A stretch of 64,000 nucleotides of DNA from Azolla pinnata (Eukaryota; Streptophyta; Polypodiopsida; Salviniales; Salviniaceae), in assembly GCA_037176905.1 (NCBI GenBank), contig JBBBWG010004446.1, forward strand, positions 76,581-140,580, written 5' to 3'. The translations under genes and the position numbers were made by a program. The notes beneath the pieces are model-generated. The model saw nothing but the letters and a program-made list of their open reading frames with translations. It did no database searches and was not told the DNA's origin. This document shows, piece after piece, positions 35,808-49,500 of this stretch. The first letter of the stretch is position 1. Every line of letters starts with the position of its first letter.

Positions 35808-38800
35808 ATGAAGACTACGCGAAATGCTAGCAAGAACACTCCACCAAAAAAAGCCGTTAAAGGGAACACACCTGCAAAAGCTGTCTTAATTGAGGAGGAA
35901 AATGCACCCATGTCTGAGACTAGTTTTGAGGCTAAGACAAGTGCAAATGACAGCAGGAAAGAGACCACTGGAGAAGTCTATTTAAATGATTCCGAGGATA
36001 AAAATCTAACTTCTCCTACCAATATACAAGCTAAAAGTTTTGAAGGCAAGGCCTTGGTTCCAGAGAGCACATGTGCACATGCTGAAGAACCTTCAATCAA
36101 TCAAAAGGAAGCTGCTGTGAAAGATGACATCATATCTATGAATATTGAGGCTTCTGTCATGAAAGGTGATGTGGAGGAAGAGGAAGAAGAAGAGATGGTG
36201 GAGGAAGAAGTTGATTATGTAGGTGAAGAGGGGGAAGGAGGACAAGGTGAGGGGGTCACGAACGAAGATGAAGAAAATCCAGAAGAGATGGAAGGATACA
36301 TTGAAGAGGAGGAAGTTGAGGAGGTGGAGGAAGTCGAGGAACTTGAAGAAATAGAAGTGGAGGAGGATGTAGAAGTAGAAGTAGAAGAAGAAGAAGAAGA
36401 AGAAGAAGAAGAAGAAGAAGAGGATAATGAGGGAGAAGGTGAGGAGCAAATTGTAGAACAGCGGCCCATAACAGAAAGGCAGAAGAGGAAGAAATTTGAA
36501 GTTTTTGTGGGAGGCCTTGACAAAGATGCCACTGAAGATGATGTAAGAAAAGCCTTTGAAGGAGTTGGTGGAGTAGTAGAGATTCGATTGATGAGACACC
36601 CTGTAACAGGGAAAAACAAGGGATATGCATTCGTTCGGTTTGCCTCCATAGATCAAGCAAAGAGAGCTGCTACAGAATTTCATAGAACAAAGGTTTGTTC
36701 TCTAATTAGTGGCTTCATGCATAACAAGTTTTAAATTTTGTAACTCTAAAATATGTTGCCATTATTGAGCCTAAAGTCACATATTTTAATTGGCCACAAG
36801 GGTGGAAATACCTAATTCAAATAATTTTGAGGGTGTAAATTCCACAGATCCGAGATAAAGAGTGCGGGGTTGTGCCCAGTGAAGATAATGACACATTGTT
36901 TATTGGTAATATATGCAGAACTTGGAAGAAGGAACAAGTATGTGTAAATTGTCTGCTTTATTTGAGTTATTGGCTTCTCCTACTCTGGACACATTGACTA
37001 ATGATTACCACTGCTGCTATATACTAGGTTCTTGAAAAATTAAAGGATTATGGGGTTGAGGGTGTTGAGGAGGTCACATTGATGAGTGATTCTAAAGATG
37101 AGACACTAAATCGAGGTTATGCTTTCTTGGAGTTAGCTACTCATAATGATGCTGTTAAAGCATTTGTTCGACTTAGCAAACCTGATGCTATTTTTGGCTC
37201 TGATCGATCTGCAAAGGTGGCATTGGCTGAACCATTATTGGATGAAGAAGTTTTAGCCAAGGTGGCCCTTTTTCAGATTGCACATTATGATCTAATATTT
37301 ATTGCTACCGCATTGACTATTTCTGAAGTCTGTTGAAATATAAAATGCCTGAAATTGCAGGTCAAATCTGTATTCATAGATGGAATGCCCCCATCATGGG
37401 ATGAATCAAAAGTAAGACAGCACTTTGTACAGTATGGAGAAATTGAGCGTGTGGTTTTGGCCAAGGACAATCCCAATTCCAAAAGAAATGATTATGCATT
37501 TGTAAATTTCACTTCTAGAGAGTCAGCGGTAGCATGTGTAGAAGCACTGAAAAATGGTGAGCTTCCTGATGGGGATAATAAGGTGAGACGAATCAAAAGA
37601 TGGTAATTCACAAAGCGACACTGAGATAATACATGATCCAAAAGTTTAAATTTCACAGGTGAAAGTTACTGTAGCGTTCTCGAAAACATTGCCAAGAAAG
37701 AAGCATATCAATGGTTCTCGGGGTGGTTATCCTGTTGGAGGCCGCCCTTCAGTACGTGGAAGAGGTGAAACATTGGGGGTTGAGTTGATTCATGAGAGGA
37801 AATCTGTACTTAGTGCTTAGGTTAATGTTTTATAAACCAAATGTGCATGCTAAAATTGATCAATTCTGTGCTTACAACAACTTTTACATTTGTGCAGGCT
37901 GGCCATCAAGTCGTGGAAGCTTTAATAGAGGTAGAGGCAGGGGTAGAGGTTTTGCACGAGGTGGAAGAATTGGGTATGGTAGTAGTAGAAGACCAGTTTA
38001 TGAAGAGCCCAGATTCATTCGAGGTCCTAGGAAGTACGGTACAAGTGATAGACCCTTACATGAAGATAGGCCAAGGATTAGGCCACCTCATCGGGGTCTG
38101 TATTTTAAATTGCTCTTTGAAGTAGTAAAGCTCTGTGCTTCTCTTTCTAACTTTGTATGCTGTTTGGTTCTGTCCATTCCTATTGCAGAAGTGGTTCCTC
38201 TGCGTCCTTCAAGAGGACATGCACGAAGTTCTTTTGGTCATCATGAAGAGCCAAGTTATTCACTTAGACCAAACTATGAGTATAGTTCGTCAAGAGGCCG
38301 AGGAGGAAGGTCTTCTAGAAGGGGTAGAGGAGCTCCATCTAGAGAAGAGTACAACACTCGAGGTGGAAGGGCTTCAGGATTCCCTAGGGGTCGGGGTTAT
38401 TCTAGTCGCCCACCAGTACGCGATGAAGTGTATCCACGACGACCCGGAAGAGGTCATTCATATGATCGAAATGTAGATCCTCGATATGATGCTGGTGTTC
38501 CTGATTATCGTGATGTGGGCCCTGGGATGAAAAGGCCATATGCTGCAATGGTAGGTTTAAAATCCAGCCACCAGTTCTTTTAGATCAATCTTCGAATGTT
38601 GTATAACCAATCATACAGCTTTGCAGTTATGCATTGATCTAAGGTTCATAACTAATCAAACATGATCGATACTTTCTGATGTAGTTGCAGTTCTGCATTC
38701 AAGTTTTGATCGTTGACCATTTAAATACTCCTCCATTCTTGATCAAATGCTTATTGATGAGGCCTACACCATATCTATTTATATGGGAAATGTATTGTTA

Positions 38801-39463
38801 ATGCAGGATGGGGACGTCTATTATGACCCTAGTCGACGAGGGTATCCCAGGTCTAGGATTGACTATGCTGCTTCTGAGGTTGTTTCAAGCTCTCGTTATG
38901 ATGATCCAATCAGGTATGCTATGCTTCTAAATCTGGTCTGTTTGTGAACCTTGCTTAACCAAATCTAACTGCTTGTCAACTCATTTAGGGCTCCATTGAG
39001 ATCCTCAATCAGTGCGAGAAGTGACATGCAACCTGGAGGAAGTGGCATGATGTCATCATCTGTACCAATCTATGACCAACCTGGTGAGGCCTTGTCTGTT
39101 TATTGCGATCGTACTTCACTTTTGCAGTAGGAATGTGTAGCTACTACGGGGGTTCTTATGATAGTGAATATTTTTCAATTTATGTTCAACAAGGTTACTG
39201 TTTTTTTGTCATGGTGTCTCAGGTTCCATGTACACATCTGGAGGACATGGTTATCCCCCAGTAATGGGCGGAGCCAGTGATTATGCATCTGGGTCTGGGG
39301 AGGTATACAAATTCCATTTTTTTTTATTGTCACCAACTACCATATCTAGCTTTGACCTCCTTTTTTTTTATCTGACTTTTTGCAGTTCAGAGGAGGCTCT
39401 TATAGCTCGTCCATATATGAAAGCCGACCAGGACCCAGTTATGGTACTGGTTCTTACTATTAA
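35808..39463 (+). CDS. Acidic hnRNP Q/R-like protein with three RRMs (LIF2 group), complete
   Basis: Coding exons: 35808-36692, 36848-36937, 37028-37261, 37361-37582, 37659-37764, 37898-38095, 38189-38550, 38807-38913, 38989-39083, 39223-39302, 39386-39463. All join in phase to 818 residues. Residues 1-229 are Lys/Ser-rich and then very acidic (Glu runs at about 124-210). RRM1 begins near 230, with VFVGGL and KGYAFVRF. RRM2 begins near 310, with LFIGNI and RGYAFLEL. RRM3 begins near 404, with VFIDGM and NDYAFVNF. From about 490 to the end it is Arg/Gly/Tyr-rich (GRGRGRGF, SSRGRGGRSSRRGRG). Order and length match the long plant hnRNP-Q proteins related to LIF2 (LHP1-interacting factor 2). Those bind RNA and chromatin in the nucleus. 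I infer the same general role; the exact orthologue is not certain. Confidence 0.92.
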
Positions 39464-40597
39464 GCTCCTCTTTTCCATACTAAACAGATCCTGCAAAAGA
39501 TTCTTTTCTGAGCGGAGATAGCAAGAGCAGAAAATCATTGAAAGCTCCAATGCAGAATTCTCATTCTCAATTATCTGGAGGTTGAGATATGAAGCTTGTG
39601 ATATATATATATATAGGCTAGTCCAGTTCAGGAGAATATTAACTGATATTTTAGGCTGTTTTAAGTCATTGATTGGTCGGTCACTTCGATTCGGCTTGAG
39701 CTTCTATTAATCATCATTTGTAAAGTGCTTATTCTATGTTCCTGGAAGCTGAACCTTGTCGGGGGCAGGTTCTTGTTAGTGTAAGAATTATCAGAGTAGC
39801 TTACTTCTCTCTCCGTGTTGATACAACTCTAGTGGCAGCCCTCTCTAGCATAAGAAATCAGATATGTTTGCCGCATTGTCTGAGTTCTTTTTTCCAGTGG
39901 GGAAACAATTTGAAAAACTAATCTTAAACATTGGAATTTGCACAAAAATCTTGGTCCAGTTTCTTTCAAATCTTGTCTCAATTGAGAGGACTGTTTTGAG
40001 GCCTTCGAAACAAGTGAAAAACTTGTCAACCGACTGTTAAGATGAGGTCTTTGAAACAAGTGAAAACATGTCAGGCCCTATGTAGTAACAAGTAACACCA
40101 GTGCTCTATCTGTCAGTTGGGAGATATGCATTGTAGATGGTATGATTTGCTACGGCAAAACGACAATGTGTAGAGAGCTGACTGATAGTTAATACACATC
40201 CTTTGTGTGTTATATGGGATCAATGTAAAAATTACTCAAACTCTTATCAATGATGTTTCAATGATCTCAACATGAACTCTTTATCATGGAATGATGAGAA
40301 GTTAGCATTGTGGAGTAAACAAGATAGTGTACATCAAAAATTGCAGATCAATCAATAGATACTCTGCCCTAACCGCGATACATACTTGTTCCCTTTGATA
40401 AGATCCCATCTCTAGGCACAGACAGACAGCCAAGGAGAGAATCGCATGTAAGCTATTCAGGGGTAAATTCTCAGAAGCTTCAGATTTGCATTACCAGCAA
40501 ATCCCAATCATGCTGATTTCGACACCCAATTATGCTTCTTTTAACTCGCCTGAACTTTCTCATGGCTTGCAGTCCACTTAAATAATTTGCTACCGTC
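39464..40597. other. Space between convergent LIF2-like and IFT144 genes
   Basis: A TA run lies at 39601-39615. The rest is the two 3'UTRs and spacer, with no repeat array and no other gene seen. A short duplicated phrase (GAGG(C/T)CTTCGAAACAAGTG or a near match) occurs near 40000 and 40045. Confidence 0.6.
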
Positions 40598-43500
40598 CTA
40601 TCGGTTTTCAAACTCTTGAACAAGAAGAATCTCGTCTGGAGTTACCCGTTGTGAACACATGGGGCACCGCAAATCACTTTGTATAATCTGCAGAATCAAG
40701 GGGTTTTATTCAATGTAACATAGCATCATATTTTTTTCATTCACTGTGTGAGGTTCACTTCATAGATAGATAACAAACAGGATTAAGAAAAACCAGAGAA
40801 TAGAGGGCACCTCCACAGAATCTCTAGAAAATCACTTATATTCAATCATGAGCAGACCTTGTGCATGTAGATCGAGAACCGCACCAACATAACATAAAGA
40901 AAAGTAGAGCATCTGAGATCTATCTATACCTCACCAAATATGATTACAGGGCAAAATCTCACATGGCTGATTTTCAAGCGAAACTTGAACAGCCCATTTG
41001 AAAACCTCATCAAACTATCATATGAAAAAACCTCATATGGCTGAATTTCTGAGCTAAACTCTAACAGCCCATTTGAAAACCTCATCAAACTATCATAGGA
41101 TTACAGTGCAACAATCTCGCATGGCCGAATTTTCTGAGCTAGACTTGCACAACGCATATGAAGACCACCACAAGAGAGCTTCAAGACAAAGTCGGGTAAG
41201 AAGGGAATAAATTCACTCCGGAAAATACTGACAGCCTAGTTATAATATCAACATTAGAATGGTCGCTAAATGTCAGCTTGTCACAATCTATGAAAAGGAA
41301 CCAATTGAACTTGACTCACATATATATCATCAAGACACTTGAGAGCACCAAGCGTGAACAATCCATTTAATAACACCACCAGAGATTACCCATACAATTG
41401 GCTTCTGGAACAGATATTTAAAATGAAATCGAAATAGTTTAAAACAGAAACTTTTGGGGCTATTTTTCTTTAAAATTGCCCCGCACATATCAATTTGGAA
41501 TCAGCTTAAACCACAAAAACAATTTTCGAATGTATACAGCTATCTATAATCGTATATCCCAGCCTGGATGCCCACCCTACAATCAAGAATACCATATGAC
41601 AGTGGCCTCAGCATTGAGTTGGTACCCTAAAAAATGAGCAGGCTACATATGCCTAAGATAGATTCAATCACATCACAGACTTCACAAGCTGACCATCTCC
41701 ACTGAAGGCACAAACAAAGAGTTTAACTACCTAAGCAAAGGTGTGACATGCAGAACAGATCTCCAATAACAGCACCGCATGATCTTACATTTCTTACTCT
41801 TGGCATAGAGACAGTTTTCTCTTAAAAAGTCCATCATCCTTTTAGTGGGTTACAAAGTCCAAGTTAGTCATATTCTTGATCATCAATAAACTATATTTCT
41901 TTTCTAATTCTTGTTAAGAGTTTGGGATTATTACTAAACACTTCATTATTTGAATGAATCTAAATACAAGTACTTCCATGAAAAGCTACCTTTCTGAATT
42001 CAGTTGCGAGTGCCGGGAACTTGCAATGGGGACACGTACTCCAGTCCTCTTGAATCATGTGACGTCCAGATGCAATGCAAAACTAGACCAAGAAGATACA
42101 GTTTCTCTTTAATTAGACCCAACATATAGCCAATAAGGATCTCATTACTCTAAACAATTACAAGCTCAATCATAAAGAATTTGAATATATTTTCTAAAAG
42201 TATCAAGAATAGCTCAAATGTCGCAGAGCAAAACATCAGGGAACTGCCCAATTGACAAGATATCACAGCTGTAAACTGTATGACCAATCGTGGAAACTTC
42301 AAGAAACCTGTCCAAACACTGATGAATGAAAATTTTGAAAGGGGAGCACAACTCTACATTTTTGAAGCTTTAACACACAGGGCATGCTTCGCTTTTGGAA
42401 GCATGAACCCATGCACCAGACAAAATGTAGTTTCATAATGAGCTTGAATCCTGGAAGGGTTTAGGGTGAATAGCACCTTATATGTGCATACATAAATCAT
42501 TTGCTGGACACATACAATGTAGATCCATCAATACCATACATAACCCCACTTAAATGTATGGAAGAAAAAGAGAAGCTGGAATTTCCAACAATGTAATAGA
42601 TTGAATAGCAGCTCTTCAACTTGCCTGCATGGTTCGTGAAATCCATGACTCCGCCATCCTGATGGAATGATCACGTCACATACTGTGGGTTGCAGACAGA
42701 AAGGTGACGCAATGATCAGGTGACATACTATGGGTTGCAGAAGGAAAGGTGACGGAATGATCGGGTGACATACTGTGGGTTTGCCTGTGAATAGATGAAG
42801 TTGCCGACAAAATGGTAAGAGGCACTAAAACGTGCCCATTGAGATTGGATATGCTTGGTCAGAAAAGACCAAGTCATCACAACTAAGAATTTGAAATCTG
42901 ATTCCCATTGCAAATGAGCTGGAGTATTACCTTAAGTGCAGTAACAGAGCAATATGCAGTGAGTCACCTCTACAAGGTCATTAGAGCAACCATCCCAGCC
43001 AGACGTCAAAAAACCTCAAGAGATTGAGAGGAAGCCAAGGGCGAAAATAGTCTGACGTCCTTCATGCCTCCTAACCACAAACATGGCCAGGAAAACCCTG
43101 TTCCATCCTGTTTCCACTTGGTAGCACAAGGTTGATTTCTAACTTAAAATACACCCTAAACAGATAGATTTTTACTCAATTGCACTTCTAATTTACATTT
43201 TCCAATGATTTCTTCATTAGATAAAATCATGACGGACACATAGAAATCTAGAAAGGAGTAAAACCAAATGAATATAGAGTAAGTATGCAGAATATCAATT
43301 CTTTCTTTCATTAAATTCATGATGGGTTAAAAAGAGAAATGATCAATGCATGCAAATAGTTCTCTGTTCTTATTTTATAAATTTATAATTCAGGCTGCGC
43401 CACCTTAATGTTTTGAGTAAAGGAACTTCTATGATGGCAAAGTGACATACCGGGATTGTTCTGTTACAATGGCCACATTCCAGCTGCATGTTTGGGACTA

Positions 43501-46500
43501 ACGATGAGCAAAAAGGACACGGCGTAACAGGATCCTTTTCTTCAACTTTTTCATACTTTCTGACTAACTTTTCTACTTTCCTTTTATAGTTTACGGAAAT
43601 CAAGTTCCTGAGCAATGCACACCATTTCCTGCTTAATACTTTTCATCAAACCTCTCACTAGCAATCACCAAATGAAAGAAAAGGTTATATTTCGCAACAT
43701 TTCCTAGAGAACGGTATGCCTATTTTAAATAGGGGAAAATTACCAAAGGACTCCAAACAAATTTATCAATTACATTTTGGCGCCTGCTAAATTTAGAAAT
43801 TACAGATTAATGCCGAGTTTTATCACTAATTGATTGATTCTTAATTGCTTCTCACTAATCGATTCTATCCTTCTCTCACCAATCGCTTCCATCTATATAT
43901 TCATGGATTCATAATCTTCCTATGGCTATTTACTAAATGCTTCCTACTTCCTACTGTTGTTTACTACTCGATTTCCTTACTGTATTCGTTTAACAGAAGT
44001 AGTAATTTCAGAATCTAATTAATTTGGTGTTAATCTATTAATTGGGATAAAACTGGGCGTTAATCTGTAATTTTTCATTTTACTAGGCGTCCAAATTTTA
44101 TTAATAAATTTGTTAGGCGTTTTCTCGTGGTTCCCCCTTAAAATAATTGCAACTTGAAGGAATTCCTAGGGTGTACAATATTGTATATGAGAGGACGAAG
44201 AATATCACCTGTATTCTGGGCGTACTAACGTGGTCGCAAACTCAAAAGCTTTAGAACTTAAGCCAGCACGATCACACTCAATTACTGTGGATGTCAGGAT
44301 AGGCACAATATGGGCAGGAAATTTGTAAATGCTCTGCGAAACCCTAACCAGAAGCTGTGCACCTGTGCTGAAATCAGAAAAAAACACTATGTAGGCTTGA
44401 CATGCTTTGTATTTGTAATAAGCAAATAAGAGACTTTATGCACGAAATTCTTTACCAGTGATCACCTAATCGTATCGAGATCTTCGCAAGCACATAGGAA
44501 TGTACTAATATCAACTGGTTCATGATATCTGGAGGAATAGCTTTATTTTGACCTTTTAGTGCTAAGCAAAAGCCTAGAAGAAGCTCATGTGCCTTCTTGT
44601 AATTACCCTTACCCTGCTTCCAAAGTATACAGAAAGCAGAATTAGAGGATTGGGCCCTTAGAATAAACTCACATCATTTACACTAAAAGTTGACTTGGCC
44701 AGAAATAGTACTTGCTCTTCTTCAGCAAGAATGGATACTATGTTTGAAGCTAGGTCAAGGTTCCCAAGAGCTTTATGGAGCATGTATAAATGATATCGGT
44801 TCTCCTCTGCTTGGCCCTCTTGTTTCTTAAGAAATTCGAACAATTGATTAGAAAGGGCTTCACATTTTGCTCTCTGCACTAGATCGATCGCCTGAGTGTA
44901 ATCAGCAATAAAAAACCAGTAAGTTTATAAAATTTGAAACTCAAGCTGTATGAACCTATAGAAATAGATGTAATATTACCTGCTCTATAGCAGCATTAGT
45001 AGCCAGGCTTAAATAAAGCTTCAAAGCATCTTCTGATTCTCCTCCACGTTCTAAAAGCCTTCCGGCTTTACTGTATTCTCCCATCGTTTCGTAATACCTA
45101 TTTTTAAGTTAGAATAATCTTATTGTCTCTCATGCTGATATTATTAAGTTATCTTTGTATCTTTTGAATGAAAACTGTACTTGGCCAGTTCACTACATTC
45201 TTCTTTAGACGTAGAATCAATTACGAGATCCACATAGACATCCATCTTGTCATGCTGCTCTGCAAGTTCCCTTGCTTCTTCAGGTCTGATGCCAGAAGAG
45301 AAATCACAAGTTGGGCTTTAGCATCTATAATAAAAACAGTGCAATACAGTAGTCACGGAGATCACAATAGAACAATCATAAAAAGTGATTGTCTTTTCTG
45401 CGATATTGAAGTGAAAAAGCTTTTAAAAGACCTCCTGGCAAGTATTAAAAACTCGATTGCTCTTGCATAATCCCCAGCATTTTTGCAGAACTTTGCAGCA
45501 TTAAGTGCACCAGCGACTGATTTGGACTGTAAACATAGGTTAGATATGGGGCAAAGATTAGATCAGATCAAGCATTCAGTAATAAATTACCTACTTTCTT
45601 TTAGCTGAAGTAAATTAACTATCATTGGGTAAAAATTTGTCTTTCTGGATTACCACCTCTTCGGGCACTATACTTTCTCTACTAAATGGTATATGATTCC
45701 TAGAATGTTTTTTCAAAGGTGATATGGTCCATAGTACTCAGCAGTTTATTGGTTTGAGCTAAAACGCTGACAACTTAAATTGATTAAGCTCTAGCATTAG
45801 AAAACTGTTGCCTTGGGCTTGGTGGAAAACCTTATGGGAAGAAATTATAATCTAATTAAAATGAAGCCTAAGAGATTTGAATGTGCATACTTGCAATTTC
45901 AATTTTATTCCAATTATTTGCAAGAGTCCATGGTTTTAGATGATTCAGTTATATATGGCTCAGGCTTGAAAGTTCCCATGAGAAACAGTTCCATTGCCCG
46001 CTTTTCACTGCTTGAAGTTCTATTCTCTTAGATAGTTTTACTAGTCCATTTCCGATAATTGATGATCCACTCTGTCCACTATCATTCTATACAGTCTGAT
46101 GATTAGTGAAGCTGAAACTCGAGTGATTTGAAAAAGCAGAGTCAGTGACTTCTATTATCAATATTCAAGGTTCTTTCAATATAGTCTATTTTAGGAATAT
46201 CAGTGTCAGTTTGATGATCCACCAAGCCAGCGGTAAGTTGTTTTATATTTGGTTGTAAGACTTCATTTAGCGAGTGTAAAATAAAGCACTATGTTGTGTA
46301 TTGTGAATAGACTCTACTTTATTCTCATTCATCTATTTAAATCATTGATATTTCTGTTGAAACATGTGGAATACTTACAGCGTGGATTACTGAATATGCT
46401 TTTGATGGATTTTGAAGGGGCCCTAAAAGAAGCCTTACAACGTTCTCATAATCCTGAAATGGTAATAGCATCTGTTTTTATTTCCTAGCTTTCACAATTA

Positions 46501-49500
46501 TACTGAATATAAGTATGCATGAAGGCATTATAATTTGAGCTCAATTCTATGCATTGAAAACTACCTCCCAACTCATTCAGAGGTTAACAGAATCAAGCCA
46601 GGACTTCATCTCGATCGATGAAATATATATGACAGGCATGAGCTCATCAAAGTAGTCATATATAAACAGAAGAGCGTCTCTTTAAAGACACCATATTCAC
46701 CGATGTTAGACATTCTCCACAAACTTGGAGAACATTCTAGGGCCCTGCTTACAGGAACCCTAATGAACCTACATCAAACTATATAACACTATGGCAACAT
46801 ATTGGGGTTCCAATTGACACATACTTTTGTATCACCTCTTGGAAACTGCTAGTTTTATATTATCTCTGTCTCAGTGATGAAACTATATTTTTCCTTGCTC
46901 TGACATGTTTGCATTGTGACATCAGTTTCTTACAGCACTACATCGATTACCTTTGCGTACTCCAATGCCAATAAAGCATCTGCAAAATTTCCTTCGACTT
47001 CCATAGCTTTCGCATACTTTAAAGTCCAGAAGCCAAAGCCAGTAAGTATATCACCAAAACTTGATTAAGATATACAAATAAAATATCAACATTCGACTTA
47101 GGACAAACCTCTACATAGAATTTTGGACTTGATAGGTTCTCAAGAAGAGAAGATGCCTTAGTAAAGTTCTTAATGGTAATATAGCATAAAAAAGACTTCT
47201 CCAACTGGCCTCCTAGCTCAAAAAGTTCCCCTGCATCCTGAATAAGTGGGAATATACATATAGATATTACCAACTTTTACAGAGTTAAAATATTTATATC
47301 TTAATCAAGAATACCCAATGGTTTGAATACTTTTTCATCTTCCTTGATAGGAGTGCAGGAATACGAAGCTAATAAATGTGCACATTTATCCACAAATATA
47401 CCTCAAATAACTTCATTTCCTCATAAATATCAGAGCATTCAATATAAAGAGAAGGATCAGCACATTCCATCACCATCTGCCTTCCCTTCCATAGATCACC
47501 ACAGTGTATTGATGCACGTGCGATTCCTGCCTGGTAAAGTGCAGACATTGTAACACTTGCAACTTTCATGGAGAAAAGAGATGGCAGTTGGGAAATTATC
47601 AGGAATACACAGATAGAACTTCAACTACAAAGGAAAATGTATAGTGGATGCATAATATAATTATCATGGCGAATAGAGATATTAGACTTGGAAAATTATC
47701 AGGAATACATAGATCCTCAGCACTAGAGGAACCACAAAATGGATGCATGGCACACACTACCTTGACTATATATAGTTTTTCAGTCTTGAGGCCATCTTTG
47801 AGTAGACTTTCATATTGTGAGAGTGCTTCACGATATTCTCCATGCCTTTCCAAGAGCTGAGCATACTCCAGTTTGATTTTGACGAGAGATGAGATTCCTA
47901 ATTCAGTGGCCAATGAAAGAGCCTAAACATAATACAAAGCAAATTTAGTCTAGTTTCCATAAAGGATCGCCACATAGATACACTGCATCCTCCCAAGTTA
48001 TCATTGGCAAATATGAAATACGCTTTCAATCAATATAATCTCTTACACTTTATAGAGATGATTACAATTTTAACACTTTACGATCTTACTAGGATATGCA
48101 TTACCTTATCCCATTGTTTAAGATTGTATCTCATTTCCAGTGCTGCCTCTGGACAGCATGACTTTAAGAAAGAAGCCTGTATATATGGGGCAAAACAGCA
48201 GAATTTTCATTAGAGGAAGATTTCCATATAGCTACAAACCTACAGACATCATGGTACAAATTCATCAGATAATTTAAAGACATCTACAGTTTTACGACTT
48301 CCCTCACTAACCAGCAAATATTTTATAATCTGTTCTGTATGATGCATAATATCCGCAAAATCACTAAATCACTCCAACGTTATTTTGGATGATAACAGAC
48401 TATTGCTTTGAATGCTAAAATGCACAGATGTACTACTGATATATGAGGAACAAAGGATATGCGGCGAAATTGCATAGAAAGATGTAAAAGACTATCTAAA
48501 AACAGAATCTGCTATGAGGAGTGCATACCACAGACTTCTGCCAACAGTACCATTCAATATTTCTAACCCTCCAGATGGATGATACCTATCCATACCTAAG
48601 CTACCAATCTGGCAGTTGAATGACTAGTAAATAGAGGTACATTCATATACAGAGTAATGATGTTAGTGAGGGACAGAGATCCATATAAAAAAGAATGTAT
48701 CCTGAGGTTGTACGCTCTATTCAGGGTTCCTATGGGCCAGGATTATTGCATGCATTCTACTCATATGTATGATAATGTAACATGAGGGAAATGTCTACAG
48801 TTGATAAGGGTATCCAAGGTCTAGGATTGATATACTGATCCTAGCCCATTCTAAGTTTTTCATGTTTCTGAAGCTAGGTAAAACATTGACTCTATGCTAG
48901 TTTGCAAATCATTTTAATACATAGAGGAGTCCTCACATGTAGAAAAATGATGCAGTTGCTTAGTGTTAGGCCTATATGATTTATAGATTGTTCTATTTCT
49001 TTGGATGGAGGGGTTCTATAGCAAGAATTTCTTTAGATTGTGCATGAATCTAAATCAAACATAAGAATTTCAATACAAGTTGAAAATAAGAACCTCTGCA
49101 GCATCATGATCACCAAAAAGGAGAAATATATGTCCTGCAAGAAGAGCTCGATTTTCCTCTTCAGCTATGTGATGAAGGTAGGGTAGCATTTTTATGTTCT
49201 TCGACTGCTGGCATGATTTTATTGCTATTTCCACTTCTAGATGTTCAAGTGCCTTCTGTGTAAATCGGTCCCATATCTGTATCATTTGGAATGTTAAATT
49301 GCATATATACTAAATTGCATATATACTAGAAGTCCACATCAGATTCTAAGTAAAGACAAGTTTCAATGCCTTTACTTGAGTTGATTTCAAGGCCAATGCA
49401 TCTGTCCATGCTTCCTTAAAATGTAGGAGGGCAAGACTCTCTTTGAACTTCTCTGTAAGTTGCTCGACACCCTGAGCACCTTTCTGAATCAACCCAAGAA

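Noticed and set aside
36093-36683. Long minus-strand frames opposite the LIF2-like gene, Leu/Phe-rich or Ser-rich
   Set aside because: They are the antisense of the GAA/GAG-rich acidic region and have no independent support.
46291-46488. Plus-strand frame with [18 protein letters not shown]
   Set aside because: This is the reverse complement of IFT144 exon 46379-46453, whose minus-strand reading matches WDR19 and fits in phase.
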